DNA of 64,000 bases from Desulfovibrio inopinatus DSM 10711 (GTDB lineage: Bacteria; Desulfobacterota; Desulfovibrionia; Desulfovibrionales; Desulfovibrionaceae): assembly GCF_000429305.1 (NCBI RefSeq), contig NZ_AUBP01000032.1, positions 1 to 64,000 on the forward strand, written 5' to 3'. Positions 43,989 to 53,612 of this stretch are shown here, piece by piece (position 1 is the stretch's first letter; every line of letters begins with the position of its first letter). Position numbers and translations under genes: made by a program. The notes below the pieces were generated by a model. That model did not search any database. It worked only from the letters and a program-made list of their open reading frames with translations, and was not told the origin of the DNA.

Positions 43989-44223
43989 GGTTTAGGGTAG
44001 CATCGGTGGTTGTTTCGGTCAATGTATACGCCGTTTTTCAACGATTCATCACTTGTTTGTGTATGCCGTTCTATGGTATTTACGCATAATAATATTCTTT
44101 ATACAAGTTTTGTTGTCGTGTGAGGATGCATCCGTTTCAGTAAGTAGTGTGTATTTCCGGTCACTCTCTCTTTTTCCTATCCGGAATACTATTGGTCCAA
44201 CATCGCCGAATTCGGAGTAATCG

Positions 44224-46569
44224 TTGCGAATCTTCGTGGCCATTTTTACTGTTGGTGCGCTGGCCACTGTACTCTGGTCAGGACTGCTTATTCTTCTGTA
44301 TTCGCGATCAGTAGAAAGCGAAATGATCTCTTTTCGTTCTCATGCATTGCTTGAAGCACGCACTGCCTATAGTAAGGATATTTCATACCGACGTTGGGCT
44401 TCCAATATGGGCGGAGTCTACGTTCAAATACGCGATGGCGTGCAACCAAATCCGTATCTTGATGTTCCATATCGTGATGCTGTAACGACAAATGGTCTGC
44501 ATCTCACCCTGATTAACCCCGCCTATATGACACGCATGGTCTACAATGTCATGCGACTATCTCCAGGTTTGCAGGCGCATATTACAAGCTTGAATCCGAT
44601 CCGTCCTTCCAATAAACCATCAGCTTGGGAAGCTAAAGCTCTGGCGTCATTCCATTCCGCTCATGATGAGTTCTATGAATTCACGACGGAGAATAATGAA
44701 TCAGCTCTTCATTTTATGCGACCGATGGTGACCGAAAAGAGTTGCCTCAAGTGCCATGGCAAACAAGGTTACAAAGAAGGTGATATTCGAGGTGGGATAA
44801 GTGTCACTGTTCCCATGGCGCCTTATGAAGCTGCCGTGGATAAACAAAAGTCTAATGCCCGGATACAATATGGTTTTATTTGGGGCGGGGGGATGAGCTT
44901 CCTCCTTTTGGCTTTTGCTGTACTTATTCGCTCTGAAGTGTTGCAACGGCGTGGAGAAACACGTCTGCGTGAAAGCGAAGAAAAGTATAGGCTGCTTTTT
45001 TCTTCAATCATGGATCCCGTGGTTGTTTTGGATCGTACAACCGAACAGGTGGTTGAATGCAACGAAACAGCGGAAAGCTATTTCGGGATGTCACGAAACG
45101 ACTTGCTGGGATTGCGCCCTCATGATTTTATTGTCTGTAATGCGACGTCTGTAACGGGAAACTCGTCCTCTTTGCCGATCGACTTTAGGGCAGTGGGGAG
45201 TGCTGTACAGCACTTTCCCAATGTTACCGTCAAAACAGCCGGAAAGACGCTTGGCCATGCGTCAATTTTGACCAAGCCGTTTTGTATTCAGCAGCAAGAC
45301 CTTGTTTTGGTACTTTTTCATGATATTACTGATCAACTCAAAGCCGAAGCGTCACTGCGCAAGTCCAAACAGTTGGCCGACGAAGCCAATACAGCAAAAT
45401 CGCAATTTCTAGCGAATATGAGTCATGAGATTCGTACACCGCTCAATGGTGTCATCGGCATGCTGCAGTTGATGCGGACGACCGATCTCAATTCTGAACA
45501 AAATGAATACATCCATCATGCTCTTGCATCCTCGACACGTCTTACACGACTACTCTCTGATATACTCGACTTGTCACGCATCGAAGCTGATAACTTGGTT
45601 TTAAATGAAGATCCCTTCTTCTTGACAGAAGTGATAAACGCGCTTGGAGCACTCTTTAGTAAAACCGCTTGCGACAAAGGTATCGAACTTCGATTGCATA
45701 TTGATCCGTCCATTCCACAGCAGCTTGTTGGGGATGAACTGCGTTTACAACAAATTTTGTTCAATCTCGTGGGGAATGCCATTAAATTTACGGATTCAGG
45801 GTATGTCGAGCTGACCATTTCGCCGCTTTCCAGCCGTGATGATAGGAACGTCTGCTTGCTGTTTTGCGTTGCTGATACAGGCAGTGGCATCGCCGACAAT
45901 CAACTTGATGCCGTATTCAGTGCGTTTGTTCAGGGTGAGAAATCACTCACGCGGAGTCATCAGGGTGCAGGGCTTGGCCTATCCATTGTTCGACGGCTTG
46001 TTACGGCGATGAATACTGAACTTGCTGTCGACAGTATGCCTGGACATGGGACACGTATGTACTTCAGTTTACAATTTAAACAAATGTCCGATGATCGTGC
46101 GACCGAGAATACGGAGTATGTTGTTTCGAATTCGATAACCGCCCCCTTCCCTGATTTGCAGGAAAAGCAATGTATACTTGTTGTGGAGGACGATGAGACC
46201 TGTCTCCATGCAGCAGCGAGTATCCTTGAGAAAATGGGATTTTCTTTACTTGCGGCGCACAATGGCCAGGAAGCTCTTGATATGTTGACAACAACACCTG
46301 TTGACTGCATTTTGATGGATATCGAGATGCCGCTTCTCGACGGTGTGTCGGCAACGCGGAATATACGAGCAATGTCCGATGCGTTTGCGAATATTCCGAT
46401 TATCGCCATGACAGCGCATGCCTTGCCCGGCGATCGCGAACGATTTATTGCCACGGGCATGACGGATTATATTAGCAAGCCCATTGATATGAATAAGCTG
46501 CTGAAGATTATTACATTTCATTTGGGCACAGGATGCAAGTCGGAGACAAGACGGGACAATCACGGCTAA
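44224..46569 (+). CDS. Hybrid kinase with heme-type DUF3365 sensor, PAS and REC
   Basis: A 781-residue membrane kinase. Helix 1 is at about 4-27. The periplasmic domain (to about 215) is DUF3365/Tll0287-like, ending in FMRPMVTEKSCLKCHGKQGY with a c-type heme motif CxxCH at residues 174-178, so it is expected to sense redox, NO or oxygen through a covalent heme. Helix 2 (about 217-236) leads to a PAS domain (about 255-370), HisKA ([20 protein letters not shown] near 398), ATPase (GAGLGLSIVRRL) and a receiver (CILMDIEMPLLDG). Start is TTG at 44224 with a GGAG site 6 bases before. It is divergent from the 1135-residue kinase. Confidence 0.9.
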   Translation: MRIFVAIFTVGALATVLWSGLLILLYSRSVESEMISFRSHALLEARTAYSKDISYRRWASNMGGVYVQIRDGVQPNPYLDVPYRDAVTTNGLHLTLINPAYMTRMVYNVMRLSPGLQAHITSLNPIRPSNKPSAWEAKALASFHSAHDEFYEFTTENNESALHFMRPMVTEKSCLKCHGKQGYKEGDIRGGISVTVPMAPYEAAVDKQKSNARIQYGFIWGGGMSFLLLAFAVLIRSEVLQRRGETRLRESEEKYRLLFSSIMDPVVVLDRTTEQVVECNETAESYFGMSRNDLLGLRPHDFIVCNATSVTGNSSSLPIDFRAVGSAVQHFPNVTVKTAGKTLGHASILTKPFCIQQQDLVLVLFHDITDQLKAEASLRKSKQLADEANTAKSQFLANMSHEIRTPLNGVIGMLQLMRTTDLNSEQNEYIHHALASSTRLTRLLSDILDLSRIEADNLVLNEDPFFLTEVINALGALFSKTACDKGIELRLHIDPSIPQQLVGDELRLQQILFNLVGNAIKFTDSGYVELTISPLSSRDDRNVCLLFCVADTGSGIADNQLDAVFSAFVQGEKSLTRSHQGAGLGLSIVRRLVTAMNTELAVDSMPGHGTRMYFSLQFKQMSDDRATENTEYVVSNSITAPFPDLQEKQCILVVEDDETCLHAAASILEKMGFSLLAAHNGQEALDMLTTTPVDCILMDIEMPLLDGVSATRNIRAMSDAFANIPIIAMTAHALPGDRERFIATGMTDYISKPIDMNKLLKIITFHLGTGCKSETRRDNHG

Positions 46570-46628
46570 GCCCGACCGCATTACACGTCTTCGTTGTAAT
46601 CATCAGAAATTTTGGTGGGTGCGAGGCC

Positions 46629-46681
46629 GAAGAGGCGCAAATGGGAAGGGCTTTTTACGGGCTCCCCGTTTGCGCTTCTTC
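46629..46681. terminator. Long hairpin in convergent gap
   Basis: GAAGAGGCGCAAATGGG pairs with CCCGTTTGCGCTTCTTC (17 positions, two wobbles) between the DUF3365 kinase gene and the convergent amidase gene. There is no T run on either side, but the stem length and position suggest a shared terminator. Confidence 0.65.
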
Positions 46682-46705
46682 GAAAGGCAAACGACTCAAT
46701 AAACT

Positions 46706-47584
46706 CTAAAAAAAACGACGATCGATACCCGTATAGGCATCAATACGTCTGTCACGCCAGAACGGCCAATGTTGGCGGATCGTTTCAATACGTTGCGGAT
46801 CGATTTCAGCCAACAGCGTTTGTTCACTCGTGGTGTCGGCCTGGGCAATGATATTGCCCATGGGGTCGGCAAGAAACGTTGTTCCCCAGAATTCGATGCC
46901 GTCTCCCCCAGCCGCACCGATTTCGTGCCCGACTCGATTGACTCCAGCGACATACAGTCCATTGGCAATGGCGTGGCTGCGTTGAATTGTCAGCCAGGCA
47001 TTCTGTTGTTCTTCCCCAAATTCGGCTTTTTCTGCAGGATGCCAGCCTATTGCCGTTGGATAGAAGAGGATCTGCGCTCCATGCATAGCGGTCAGGCGAG
47101 CGGCTTCGGGATACCACTGATCCCAACAAATCAGGCCACCGATTTTGCCATGCGGGGTATCAAACGCACGAAATCCGAGATCGCCAGGCGTAAAAAAGAA
47201 CTTTTCATAATACCCCGGGTCGTCGGGGATGTGCATTTTACGATAGATCTCAGGGACATCTCGGTCCGGTGTCAATACCGCCATGGTGTTGTGGAAGAGA
47301 CCTGGGGCGCGTTTTTCAAACAGTGATGCAACAATCGTCAATTGTTTCTCACGGGCCAATCGACTCAGCCGTTGTGTCGTCGGGCCGGGGATGGGCTCCG
47401 CGAGATTGAAGGCATCATGGTCTTCTGTCTGACAAAAATACGGCGTCAAAAACAGTTCGGGCAAACAGGCAATGTCAGCTCCACTGTCCGCGGCTTCGGA
47501 TAACAGCGCTTCTGCTTTTTCCAGGGTTATTGCCGTGTTTTCTTCCGGATGCATCTGGATCAGGGCAACAGTGAACGGGGGCAT
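46706..47584 (-). CDS. aguB: N-carbamoylputrescine amidase
   Basis: A 292-residue nitrilase-superfamily amidase that hydrolyses N-carbamoylputrescine to putrescine in the arginine-agmatine route of polyamine synthesis. The catalytic triad is visible: Glu in CLPELFLTPYF (about 43), Lys in YRKMHIPDDPGYYEKFFFTP, and Cys in LICWDQWYPEAARL. The PGDLGF and NRVGHE stretches are typical of AguB/CPA rather than other nitrilase branches. AGGAG-rich ribosome site. The agmatine deiminase (aguA) that normally accompanies it is not in the window. Confidence 0.9.
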   Translation of the reverse strand: MPPFTVALIQMHPEENTAITLEKAEALLSEAADSGADIACLPELFLTPYFCQTEDHDAFNLAEPIPGPTTQRLSRLAREKQLTIVASLFEKRAPGLFHNTMAVLTPDRDVPEIYRKMHIPDDPGYYEKFFFTPGDLGFRAFDTPHGKIGGLICWDQWYPEAARLTAMHGAQILFYPTAIGWHPAEKAEFGEEQQNAWLTIQRSHAIANGLYVAGVNRVGHEIGAAGGDGIEFWGTTFLADPMGNIIAQADTTSEQTLLAEIDPQRIETIRQHWPFWRDRRIDAYTGIDRRFF

Positions 47585-47663
47585 GCTCCTCTTCTCTCCT
47601 TCTCGACATTCTCTCGAAAGTATTGGGAAAAATGTTTCGGCTTCATGTCCGCATCACGGTGTC

Positions 47664-48404
47664 CTACCACGGCGACAGTGTGAACGGACTGGCTGGTTTG
47701 ATGACTTCACCTGGTTGTTTGTTGGCAATTTCGACAAATTCGTTCGCCCAGTCATCAATGACAACCTCGGATTCTCCGTACCACGTTAATCCTCGCAAGT
47801 TGATAGGAGCGACTTTGCCATATCGGCGATCAGCGGCCATGGCCAGAACTTCGCCCGATGACGTGTCTTTAATTTTAGCTTCAAACGCCACGGTTGCTCT
47901 GGCTCCCGAACCTTTCACCGCCGCCATGAGAACCGTTCCGGAACCATACGGGGCTGCGAGACCGATTGCTTCGAGAACGGGATCACTCGGGACAAGTTCC
48001 GTCAATGCCAGTTCCACCGTTAGAGAATTGGCGTCCGGTGTTTCAATGACGGTAAAGCGTTTTTTCGGGTCTTTTTGAAAAGCGGTGACAAAGGCCTTCT
48101 TCATGTATTGAGCGACTTCTTTGGCGTCTGCTTCAACTTTGTCCTTGCGGAACTGCTCTTTCCACCAATCTCTCTTGATGAGGTAGGAGGTGTTGACGTC
48201 TTTGAAATAGATCGTGTTGTATTTTTTCAGGTCGATACCGGATTTGACCCAGATTTTGTCGAAGGGAAGATCTTCTCGATTAGCCATCTCATCCATGGGA
48301 ACAAAGCCGGCCCCTTGAGACGGCTCAGCTTGCATGGACGTGGACGAGCAGGAAAGAAGTCCCATACAAAGAACCGTCAAACAGAAAATGCTGATGGATT
48401 TCAC
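47664..48404 (-). CDS. DUF3313-family lipoprotein
   Basis: A 246-residue predicted lipoprotein. The GTG at 48404 is used as start because AAGGAGG precedes it and the product then begins with a lipoprotein signal peptide whose lipobox is LLSC (Cys about residue 17). The mature part contains KYNTIYFKDVNTSYLIKRDW and LTVELALTELVPSDPVLEAI, the DUF3313 pattern, and a glycine-rich GSGARATVAFEAKIKD. An upstream frame start at 48566 would bury the signal. The family has no established biochemical role; envelope location is inferred. Confidence 0.78.
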   Translation of the reverse strand: MKSISIFCLTVLCMGLLSCSSTSMQAEPSQGAGFVPMDEMANREDLPFDKIWVKSGIDLKKYNTIYFKDVNTSYLIKRDWWKEQFRKDKVEADAKEVAQYMKKAFVTAFQKDPKKRFTVIETPDANSLTVELALTELVPSDPVLEAIGLAAPYGSGTVLMAAVKGSGARATVAFEAKIKDTSSGEVLAMAADRRYGKVAPINLRGLTWYGESEVVIDDWANEFVEIANKQPGEVIKPASPFTLSPW

Positions 48405-48493
48405 TGTCGCCTCCTTCATTCCGTGAAGATGCCAGAGTAGCATCCTCAGAACGTTATATTGTATAGTAGAAAGAGAAAGCCTTACATCCACAA

Positions 48494-48889
48494 TCACTTC
48501 AGAATGTCGGCCTGGCGAAGAGCTTCGAGAATACGGCTTTCCGTTACAGGCTTCGGGACAAAACATTCGGCGTGTCCACGAAAAAAAGAAGCAGTCACGT
48601 TTTTTATGTCGTCATATGCTGAAACCATAACAAGCTTGAATGTTTTATGGAACGGAACCTTCTGTGTTTCCTCGGCGCCACGGAGAATGGTGACCAGCTC
48701 ATGACCTGTCATTTCCGGCATGTCAATATCCATAAAGACAACGTCAAATGGTTCTGTTTCCAATGCGTTACGGAAAAGTAGTATTGCTTCGGATGCACGA
48801 CTGCATGCATGGCATTGACCATAAAGATCAAGATAAAACGTCAAAATTTTACAGATATTTTCGTCATCATCAACTATCAGGAATTTCAT
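48494..48889 (-). CDS. Single-domain response regulator
   Basis: A 131-residue stand-alone receiver: acidic pocket FLIVDDDEN, phospho-Asp in VVFMDIDMPEMTG, switch Ser in LVMVSAYDD, and Lys in FVPKPVTES. A run of residues between strands 3 and 4 (RGAEETQKVPFHKT) is slightly longer than usual. The start overlaps the stop of the upstream 787-residue hybrid kinase by 4 bases, so the two are co-translated and probably form a cognate pair, with phosphoryl transfer through the kinase's HPt domain. Confidence 0.88.
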   Translation of the reverse strand: MKFLIVDDDENICKILTFYLDLYGQCHACSRASEAILLFRNALETEPFDVVFMDIDMPEMTGHELVTILRGAEETQKVPFHKTFKLVMVSAYDDIKNVTASFFRGHAECFVPKPVTESRILEALRQADILK

Positions 48890-51249
48890 GCAGGTTCCTC
48901 AACCGTTCCATCCGGCCCAATGGTTTGGGCAAAGCGGATAAGCGCGTCGGCGTTGCTCTTGACGTCAACCTCTTTGCCGGATGCGGCAGCCTCATGCAGT
49001 ACTGTGGCAAGTTCGGTGATCGTCGGGTATCCAAATGATGCTCCAGAGCCTTTTATCTTGTGTGCGATTTTGCGAACGGATTCAAAATCAGGCTGCTCCA
49101 GTTTTTGTTGCATCTCATCTAAATCTGTCATCAGCGATGTGATATATCCGGGGAGAAGGTCGCGTAAGCGCTTCCGTAGCGTTATGTTTTGAGGCTGATG
49201 TTCTTTGAGGTGGTTCGATGATGTTTCATGAGAAACAGAAACATCGGAAAGGTCGTCTTTTATTTCCTTTTGGGGAGGAATGAGTGTGACATTCTGCTTG
49301 GCTCCCTTGAGCATTTCATCGAATAATCGCTCTCTTGTGATGGGTTTTGTCAGGTATCCCGAAAATCCAGAGGTCAACACTTGCTCCATGACATCGGTTG
49401 TGGCGTGGGCTGTCAGTGCAATGATCGGAGTGGGAGGCAGCTTGTTGACGCGTTCATATTCACGAATGCGGCGCACAGCTTCGAACCCGTCCATGATCGG
49501 CATCTCCAGATCCATGAAGACGATATCATATGTAAACTGAGTAAACTGCGTAAACGCATCCAAACCATTTTTAACGATATCGGCTTCATGTGGTGAGTCT
49601 TTGAAATAGAAGTCAAGCAATGTGACATTGCTTATATTGTCTTCGGCAATGAGTGCGCGCAAGTGACTGGTTTTATCAACACCTGGAACGTGCAGTCCAT
49701 GTTCGAGTCCTGCAGTGCAGCCTTTTTGTACCTGAATGGTAAAAAGAAACGTGCTTCCCTGACCGATACGGCTTCGCGCTTCAATCGTTCCTCCCATACG
49801 TTCGACCAGGTGTTTACATAAATTCAGACCAATTCCTGAACCACCATGAATCCGTCGCATGGAAACATCACCTTGGTAAAACAGTTCAAAGAGGTGAGGA
49901 AGTGTGTCTCGAGGGATGCCGATGCCGGTGTCTTGCACTTCGTTGCGTAACACCATTGTTTGTCCCTTGTCTTCCAGCAGTTCAATACGCACTGTGACGG
50001 AGCCTCTTGATGTGAATTTGGCCGCATTGGAGAGTAAATTGACCAATACCTGCCGATACCGTGTGGCATCGGTGCAGATACATTCGGGAATACGCTCATC
50101 CAATACTATCTCGAACGCGAGATTTTTCGCCTGCATCTGTGGGGTAAAAATATTGCGGATATCATCCAGGAATGATTGCAGTCGGAAATCACTCGGCATC
50201 AATTCGAGGCGGCCAGATTCGAGCTTGCTGATGTCGAGTATATTGTTGACCAGACTGAACAGCAAATCTCCTGCGCTTTTCAGCGTCGTGACAAGTGGGG
50301 TAAATCGTCGTGGCAGGTCTGCTCCGGATAAACTATCGGCAATGCCGATAATGGCGTTCAGCGGTGTCCGAATTTCATGACTCATATTTGCCACAAATCG
50401 ACTTTTAATACGGCTGGCTTCTTCGGCTTCATCTTTGGCACGATACAAGTCCGCCGTCCGTTCATCCACGAGTTGTTCCAAATTCTCCTGGTACAGCATC
50501 AACATGTCGTTTCGTTTTTGGAGATCTTTCGCGTATTTTTGATAAAACGAACGGAATGACCAAATGATTGGTATGGTAAACAGGATAAAGCCAAGTAAAA
50601 CGAGCGCAACAGTCAGAATATTTCGAAGCATCACCGAATCAAGGTGTGAAACATCCACGTCGGCACAAGCCAGGTAGGGATTGCCATGAGGAGACGTTTC
50701 GGTCAGACATACCGTCCGAAATGTCCCCCATTGGTCGGAGTAAGACAGAGAGACGTTTTTTCGATCATGCATGGCGGAAACAAATTCCGTCGGAATATCT
50801 TCATAGGGATAAAAATACCACGAAGGGCGTTCTTTCACTTCTTCATCGGTCACTGTGGGAGCAGAAAAATAAAACGAGCCGTTTTTCTCGACAATGGTAT
50901 AGACATAGGCCAGGTCGCTTTCATTGACAAACGCGTTGAAGCGGCGTCGATTCTCAAGCTCTTCCGGCAGGGCAATAGCGCGGGCGTGAACAGCTCTGTC
51001 ATGGAAATCTTCGGCAAGCATGTATTTGAGTGATCCGGCTGCCAGTCGAAGGTGATGATCGGTGTCTTCAATGATTCGATCATTCTCATAAGAACTCCAG
51101 GTAATGCCGATAACCACGGTAAAAATGACATATGCAACAAGAACAAGCGCTAATCGAAAAATGGATGGCCCCATGCGTTCGACAGGTTGTGCTCCCTCTC
51201 CGTGCGCTGCGAAAGCAATCGAGTTTGTTGTGTCGTGCTCTGTCGTCAT
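48886..51249 (-). CDS. Membrane hybrid histidine kinase with REC and HPt
   Basis: A 787-residue phosphorelay protein. Helix 1 near 29-50 and helix 2 near 212-234 frame an extracytoplasmic Cache-like domain (landmarks DLAYVYTIVEKNGSFYFSAP and PSWYFYPYEDIPTEF). A coiled coil joins it to HisKA ([20 protein letters not shown] near 288), the ATPase (GGSGIGLNLCKHL), one receiver (IVFMDLEMPIMDG near 575) and a C-terminal HPt (KIAHKIKGSGASFGYPTI near 727). It is co-translated with a stand-alone receiver. The ligand is unknown; such domains usually bind small organic molecules. Confidence 0.9.
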   Translation of the reverse strand: MTTEHDTTNSIAFAAHGEGAQPVERMGPSIFRLALVLVAYVIFTVVIGITWSSYENDRIIEDTDHHLRLAAGSLKYMLAEDFHDRAVHARAIALPEELENRRRFNAFVNESDLAYVYTIVEKNGSFYFSAPTVTDEEVKERPSWYFYPYEDIPTEFVSAMHDRKNVSLSYSDQWGTFRTVCLTETSPHGNPYLACADVDVSHLDSVMLRNILTVALVLLGFILFTIPIIWSFRSFYQKYAKDLQKRNDMLMLYQENLEQLVDERTADLYRAKDEAEEASRIKSRFVANMSHEIRTPLNAIIGIADSLSGADLPRRFTPLVTTLKSAGDLLFSLVNNILDISKLESGRLELMPSDFRLQSFLDDIRNIFTPQMQAKNLAFEIVLDERIPECICTDATRYRQVLVNLLSNAAKFTSRGSVTVRIELLEDKGQTMVLRNEVQDTGIGIPRDTLPHLFELFYQGDVSMRRIHGGSGIGLNLCKHLVERMGGTIEARSRIGQGSTFLFTIQVQKGCTAGLEHGLHVPGVDKTSHLRALIAEDNISNVTLLDFYFKDSPHEADIVKNGLDAFTQFTQFTYDIVFMDLEMPIMDGFEAVRRIREYERVNKLPPTPIIALTAHATTDVMEQVLTSGFSGYLTKPITRERLFDEMLKGAKQNVTLIPPQKEIKDDLSDVSVSHETSSNHLKEHQPQNITLRKRLRDLLPGYITSLMTDLDEMQQKLEQPDFESVRKIAHKIKGSGASFGYPTITELATVLHEAAASGKEVDVKSNADALIRFAQTIGPDGTVEEPA

Positions 51250-51455
51250 TGCAATTTCACTTTACATTATGGCTTCTGTCCGTTCGTATCGTGCTGAGAT
51301 ACGACGGGGAATACATGCTGAATAAGCCATACTGTATTGGAATTGTCAAAGTATAACAAGGATAAAGCGAAGCACAGGCGTAGGAGAGCGAGTTGGGGCG
51401 TTGTATGTCATGCAGGAATGGGGCGAAAACGAAGAGGAGACGCACACGATACGTC

Positions 51456-51477
51456 CCGGGGGAATATGTTCCCCCGG
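51456..51477 (-). terminator. Hairpin after class I aldolase gene
   Basis: CCGGGGGAA pairs with TTCCCCCGG around a TATG loop, 25 bases beyond the aldolase stop. No T run follows, so it is a weak or Rho-assisted terminator at best. Confidence 0.55.
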
Positions 51478-51501
51478 AAACGAGAAGAAAGGATCATATA
51501 A

Positions 51502-52554
51502 TCAGGCAATCGTGATATCTTTTTCAAGAAAGACATCTTGAATGCAGTGCAACAATCGAATCCCATCATCCATTGGTCGTTGAAATGCTTTGCGACCCGA
51601 GATCAGCCCCATGCCTCCGGCGCGCTTATTGATAACCGCTGTTCGCACGGCTTGACCGAAGTCGTTTTCTCCAGATGCTCCACCCGAGTTGATAAGCCCA
51701 GCACGCCCCATATAGCCATTGACAACTTGGTATCGGGTCAAGTCGATGGGATGATCGGTGGTCAATTCAGAATAGACGCGCGGGTCGGTTTTGGCGAAAC
51801 CGATCGCATTGAATCCGCCATTGTTCGTGGGTTGTTTTTGTTTGATGATATCCGCTTCAATCGTGCATCCAATATGATCGGCCTGTGATGTCATATCGGA
51901 GGAGGCGTGATAATCCACTCCATCCTTTTTAAATCCGGAATTTCGCAAATAACACCATAAGAAGGTGCACATACCGAGTTCATGTGCCCGACGAAAAGCC
52001 CTGGATACTTCAATCAACTCGCGATTGCTGACTTCCGATCCGAAATAGATCGTGGCTCCAACGGCCACACAGCCCATGTCGAATGCCTGTTCGATCTGAG
52101 CAAACATGACCTGGTCGTATTTGTTCGGATAAGTCAACAGTTCATTGTGGTTGATTTTGAGCATGAAAGGAATTTTGTGCGCATATTTTCGAGCTACAGA
52201 ACCAAGAACACCCAATGTTGAGGCAACAGCGTTACATCCTGCTTCAAGTGCCAGTTTGACGATATTTTCAGGATCGAAATAAATGGGGTTCGGTGCAAAA
52301 CTCGCTCCAGCCGTGTGCTCGATTCCCTGGTCTACAGGCAGAATCGACATGTATCCGGTTCCACCCAATCGTCCATGAGAAAAAATCGACTGAAGACTCC
52401 GCAGAACAGGGATAGGCCGGTCAGTCTGGGCAACAACACGATCAACGAAATCCGGGCCAGGCAGATACAATTGATCTTTGGTGACGGTTTTGCACTCATG
52501 CGTCAGAAGTGATTGTGCTTCAGCGCCGAGAAGCTCTTCAATTTGTGATAGCAT
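51502..52554 (-). CDS. fbaB: Class I fructose-bisphosphate aldolase (FbaB/DhnA type)
   Basis: A 350-residue enzyme, the same length as E. coli FbaB, that reversibly splits fructose 1,6-bisphosphate in glycolysis and gluconeogenesis. Substrate and catalytic regions are visible: [34 protein letters not shown], the Schiff-base Lys in [16 protein letters not shown], and [13 protein letters not shown] plus [15 protein letters not shown] for phosphate binding. The ATG at 52554 has a GGAGG site; a longer frame to 52656 adds 34 residues unlike the family. It is distinct from the ADH synthase of the same superfamily at 6.5 kb. CCCAACCC lies just before its ribosome site. Confidence 0.93.
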   Translation of the reverse strand: MLSQIEELLGAEAQSLLTHECKTVTKDQLYLPGPDFVDRVVAQTDRPIPVLRSLQSIFSHGRLGGTGYMSILPVDQGIEHTAGASFAPNPIYFDPENIVKLALEAGCNAVASTLGVLGSVARKYAHKIPFMLKINHNELLTYPNKYDQVMFAQIEQAFDMGCVAVGATIYFGSEVSNRELIEVSRAFRRAHELGMCTFLWCYLRNSGFKKDGVDYHASSDMTSQADHIGCTIEADIIKQKQPTNNGGFNAIGFAKTDPRVYSELTTDHPIDLTRYQVVNGYMGRAGLINSGGASGENDFGQAVRTAVINKRAGGMGLISGRKAFQRPMDDGIRLLHCIQDVFLEKDITIA

Positions 52555-52907
52555 GCCATCCTCCGCGGGTTGGGTGTTCAGACCGGTTAAACCGGCTTGG
52601 AGCAAAAAACATTGCAACTGTCTCCCCACACGACCAGGGACAGACCGACGAATCATATCAGTTTGGCGACATATATGCCAAACTTCTCAACCCATCGTCA
52701 CGTTCTTTTTCCATTTTTTCGACTTTTCCTCGCAACCACTGCAATACATACGGTTCTTTGTTGTGGTGGGATACACGATCGAATAACGGAGGAAGGCTTT
52801 AGAAGAGCGTAAAACAAGGAGGAGAGGACGCTAACAGAAAACGTTATGGAATGTGCACGGGATGCGTTGAGGAGGAGGTGCCCCATCCTCCTCAAATATA
52901 TGACGTG
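52555..52907. other. Intergenic region between aldolase and flavoredoxin genes
   Basis: It contains the aldolase leader (with the CCCAACCC motif), presumably its promoter, and at 52867-52895 a perfect 10 bp hairpin (TTGAGGAGGA with TCCTCCTCAA) just past the flavoredoxin stop, which probably acts as its terminator though no T run follows. No coding frame is supported. Confidence 0.55.
52567..52574 (-). repeat. CCCAACCC leader motif (copy 4)
   Basis: The transcript strand reads ACACCCAACCCGCGGAGG, so the motif directly abuts the ribosome site of the aldolase gene, 13-20 bases before its ATG. Confidence 0.5.
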
Positions 52908-53474
52908 TTACAGATACATTTTTCCAACAGAGAATGCCCGCCCCAGAAATTCACCCAATGCGTGATAGGTCCGGATTTCCGGGCAAAACACGACAGGTTC
53001 GAGTTTGGCCATATCGGGCTTACCCTCGGTCAGAATGCTGTCGTCTGCTTGAATGTCCATGATTTCACCAATGAACTGCGTATGGAGCCCGAGTTCATGG
53101 ATGCCGACAATTTTGCATTCAATATTGAGCGGGATCTCATTGACAAGCGGTGCATCAACTGAACCGGCGGGAGAAGTGGTCATACCTGCGGCAGCGAGTT
53201 TGTCGTAATCTCGACCGGATGCCATGCCAAAGTAGTCGGCTTGAGCAATTTGATTTTTTGTCGGGATATTCACGGTAAAGGCTTTGCGTTCAACCAATGC
53301 GGCGTGGGAAAACGTTGCGCTTCGCAATGAAACGGTCAGGCATGGTGGTTTAGAACAGCAAATACCACCCCAGGCTGCAGTCATAACATTGGGTTTGTTG
53401 TCTTTGTCGTAGGTTGCGATAACCCAGGCCGGAGTTGGGTAAGCCATGGGCTTGGCCCCAAGTGAAACTTTCAT
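52908..53474 (-). CDS. flr: Flavoredoxin (FMN-binding split-barrel flavin reductase)
   Basis: A 188-residue FMN protein with strong end-to-end resemblance to Desulfovibrio gigas flavoredoxin: YPTPAWVIATYDKDNKPNVM, the MTAAWGGICCSKPPCLTVSL stretch that shapes the FMN pocket, FTVNIPTKNQIAQADYFGMA, and LHTQFIGEIMDIQADDS. In D. gigas it shuttles electrons between hydrogenase and thiosulfate reduction, so an electron carrier role in sulfur metabolism is likely. It is cytoplasmic and a single gene; GACATG-type leader with a modest ribosome site. Confidence 0.92.
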   Translation of the reverse strand: MKVSLGAKPMAYPTPAWVIATYDKDNKPNVMTAAWGGICCSKPPCLTVSLRSATFSHAALVERKAFTVNIPTKNQIAQADYFGMASGRDYDKLAAAGMTTSPAGSVDAPLVNEIPLNIECKIVGIHELGLHTQFIGEIMDIQADDSILTEGKPDMAKLEPVVFCPEIRTYHALGEFLGRAFSVGKMYL

Positions 53475-53612
53475 AACATGTCCTTTATGATGCCGGGTGT
53501 TCCCCGGGAAAAAGAAGATTTTTCTCTCATGTCAGGAGAGTGCGATCTGGCGCAACCATAAACTGAAAAAGACATGATGCAAATATGGTTATGCAGTACA
53601 GAAGGATGCCGA

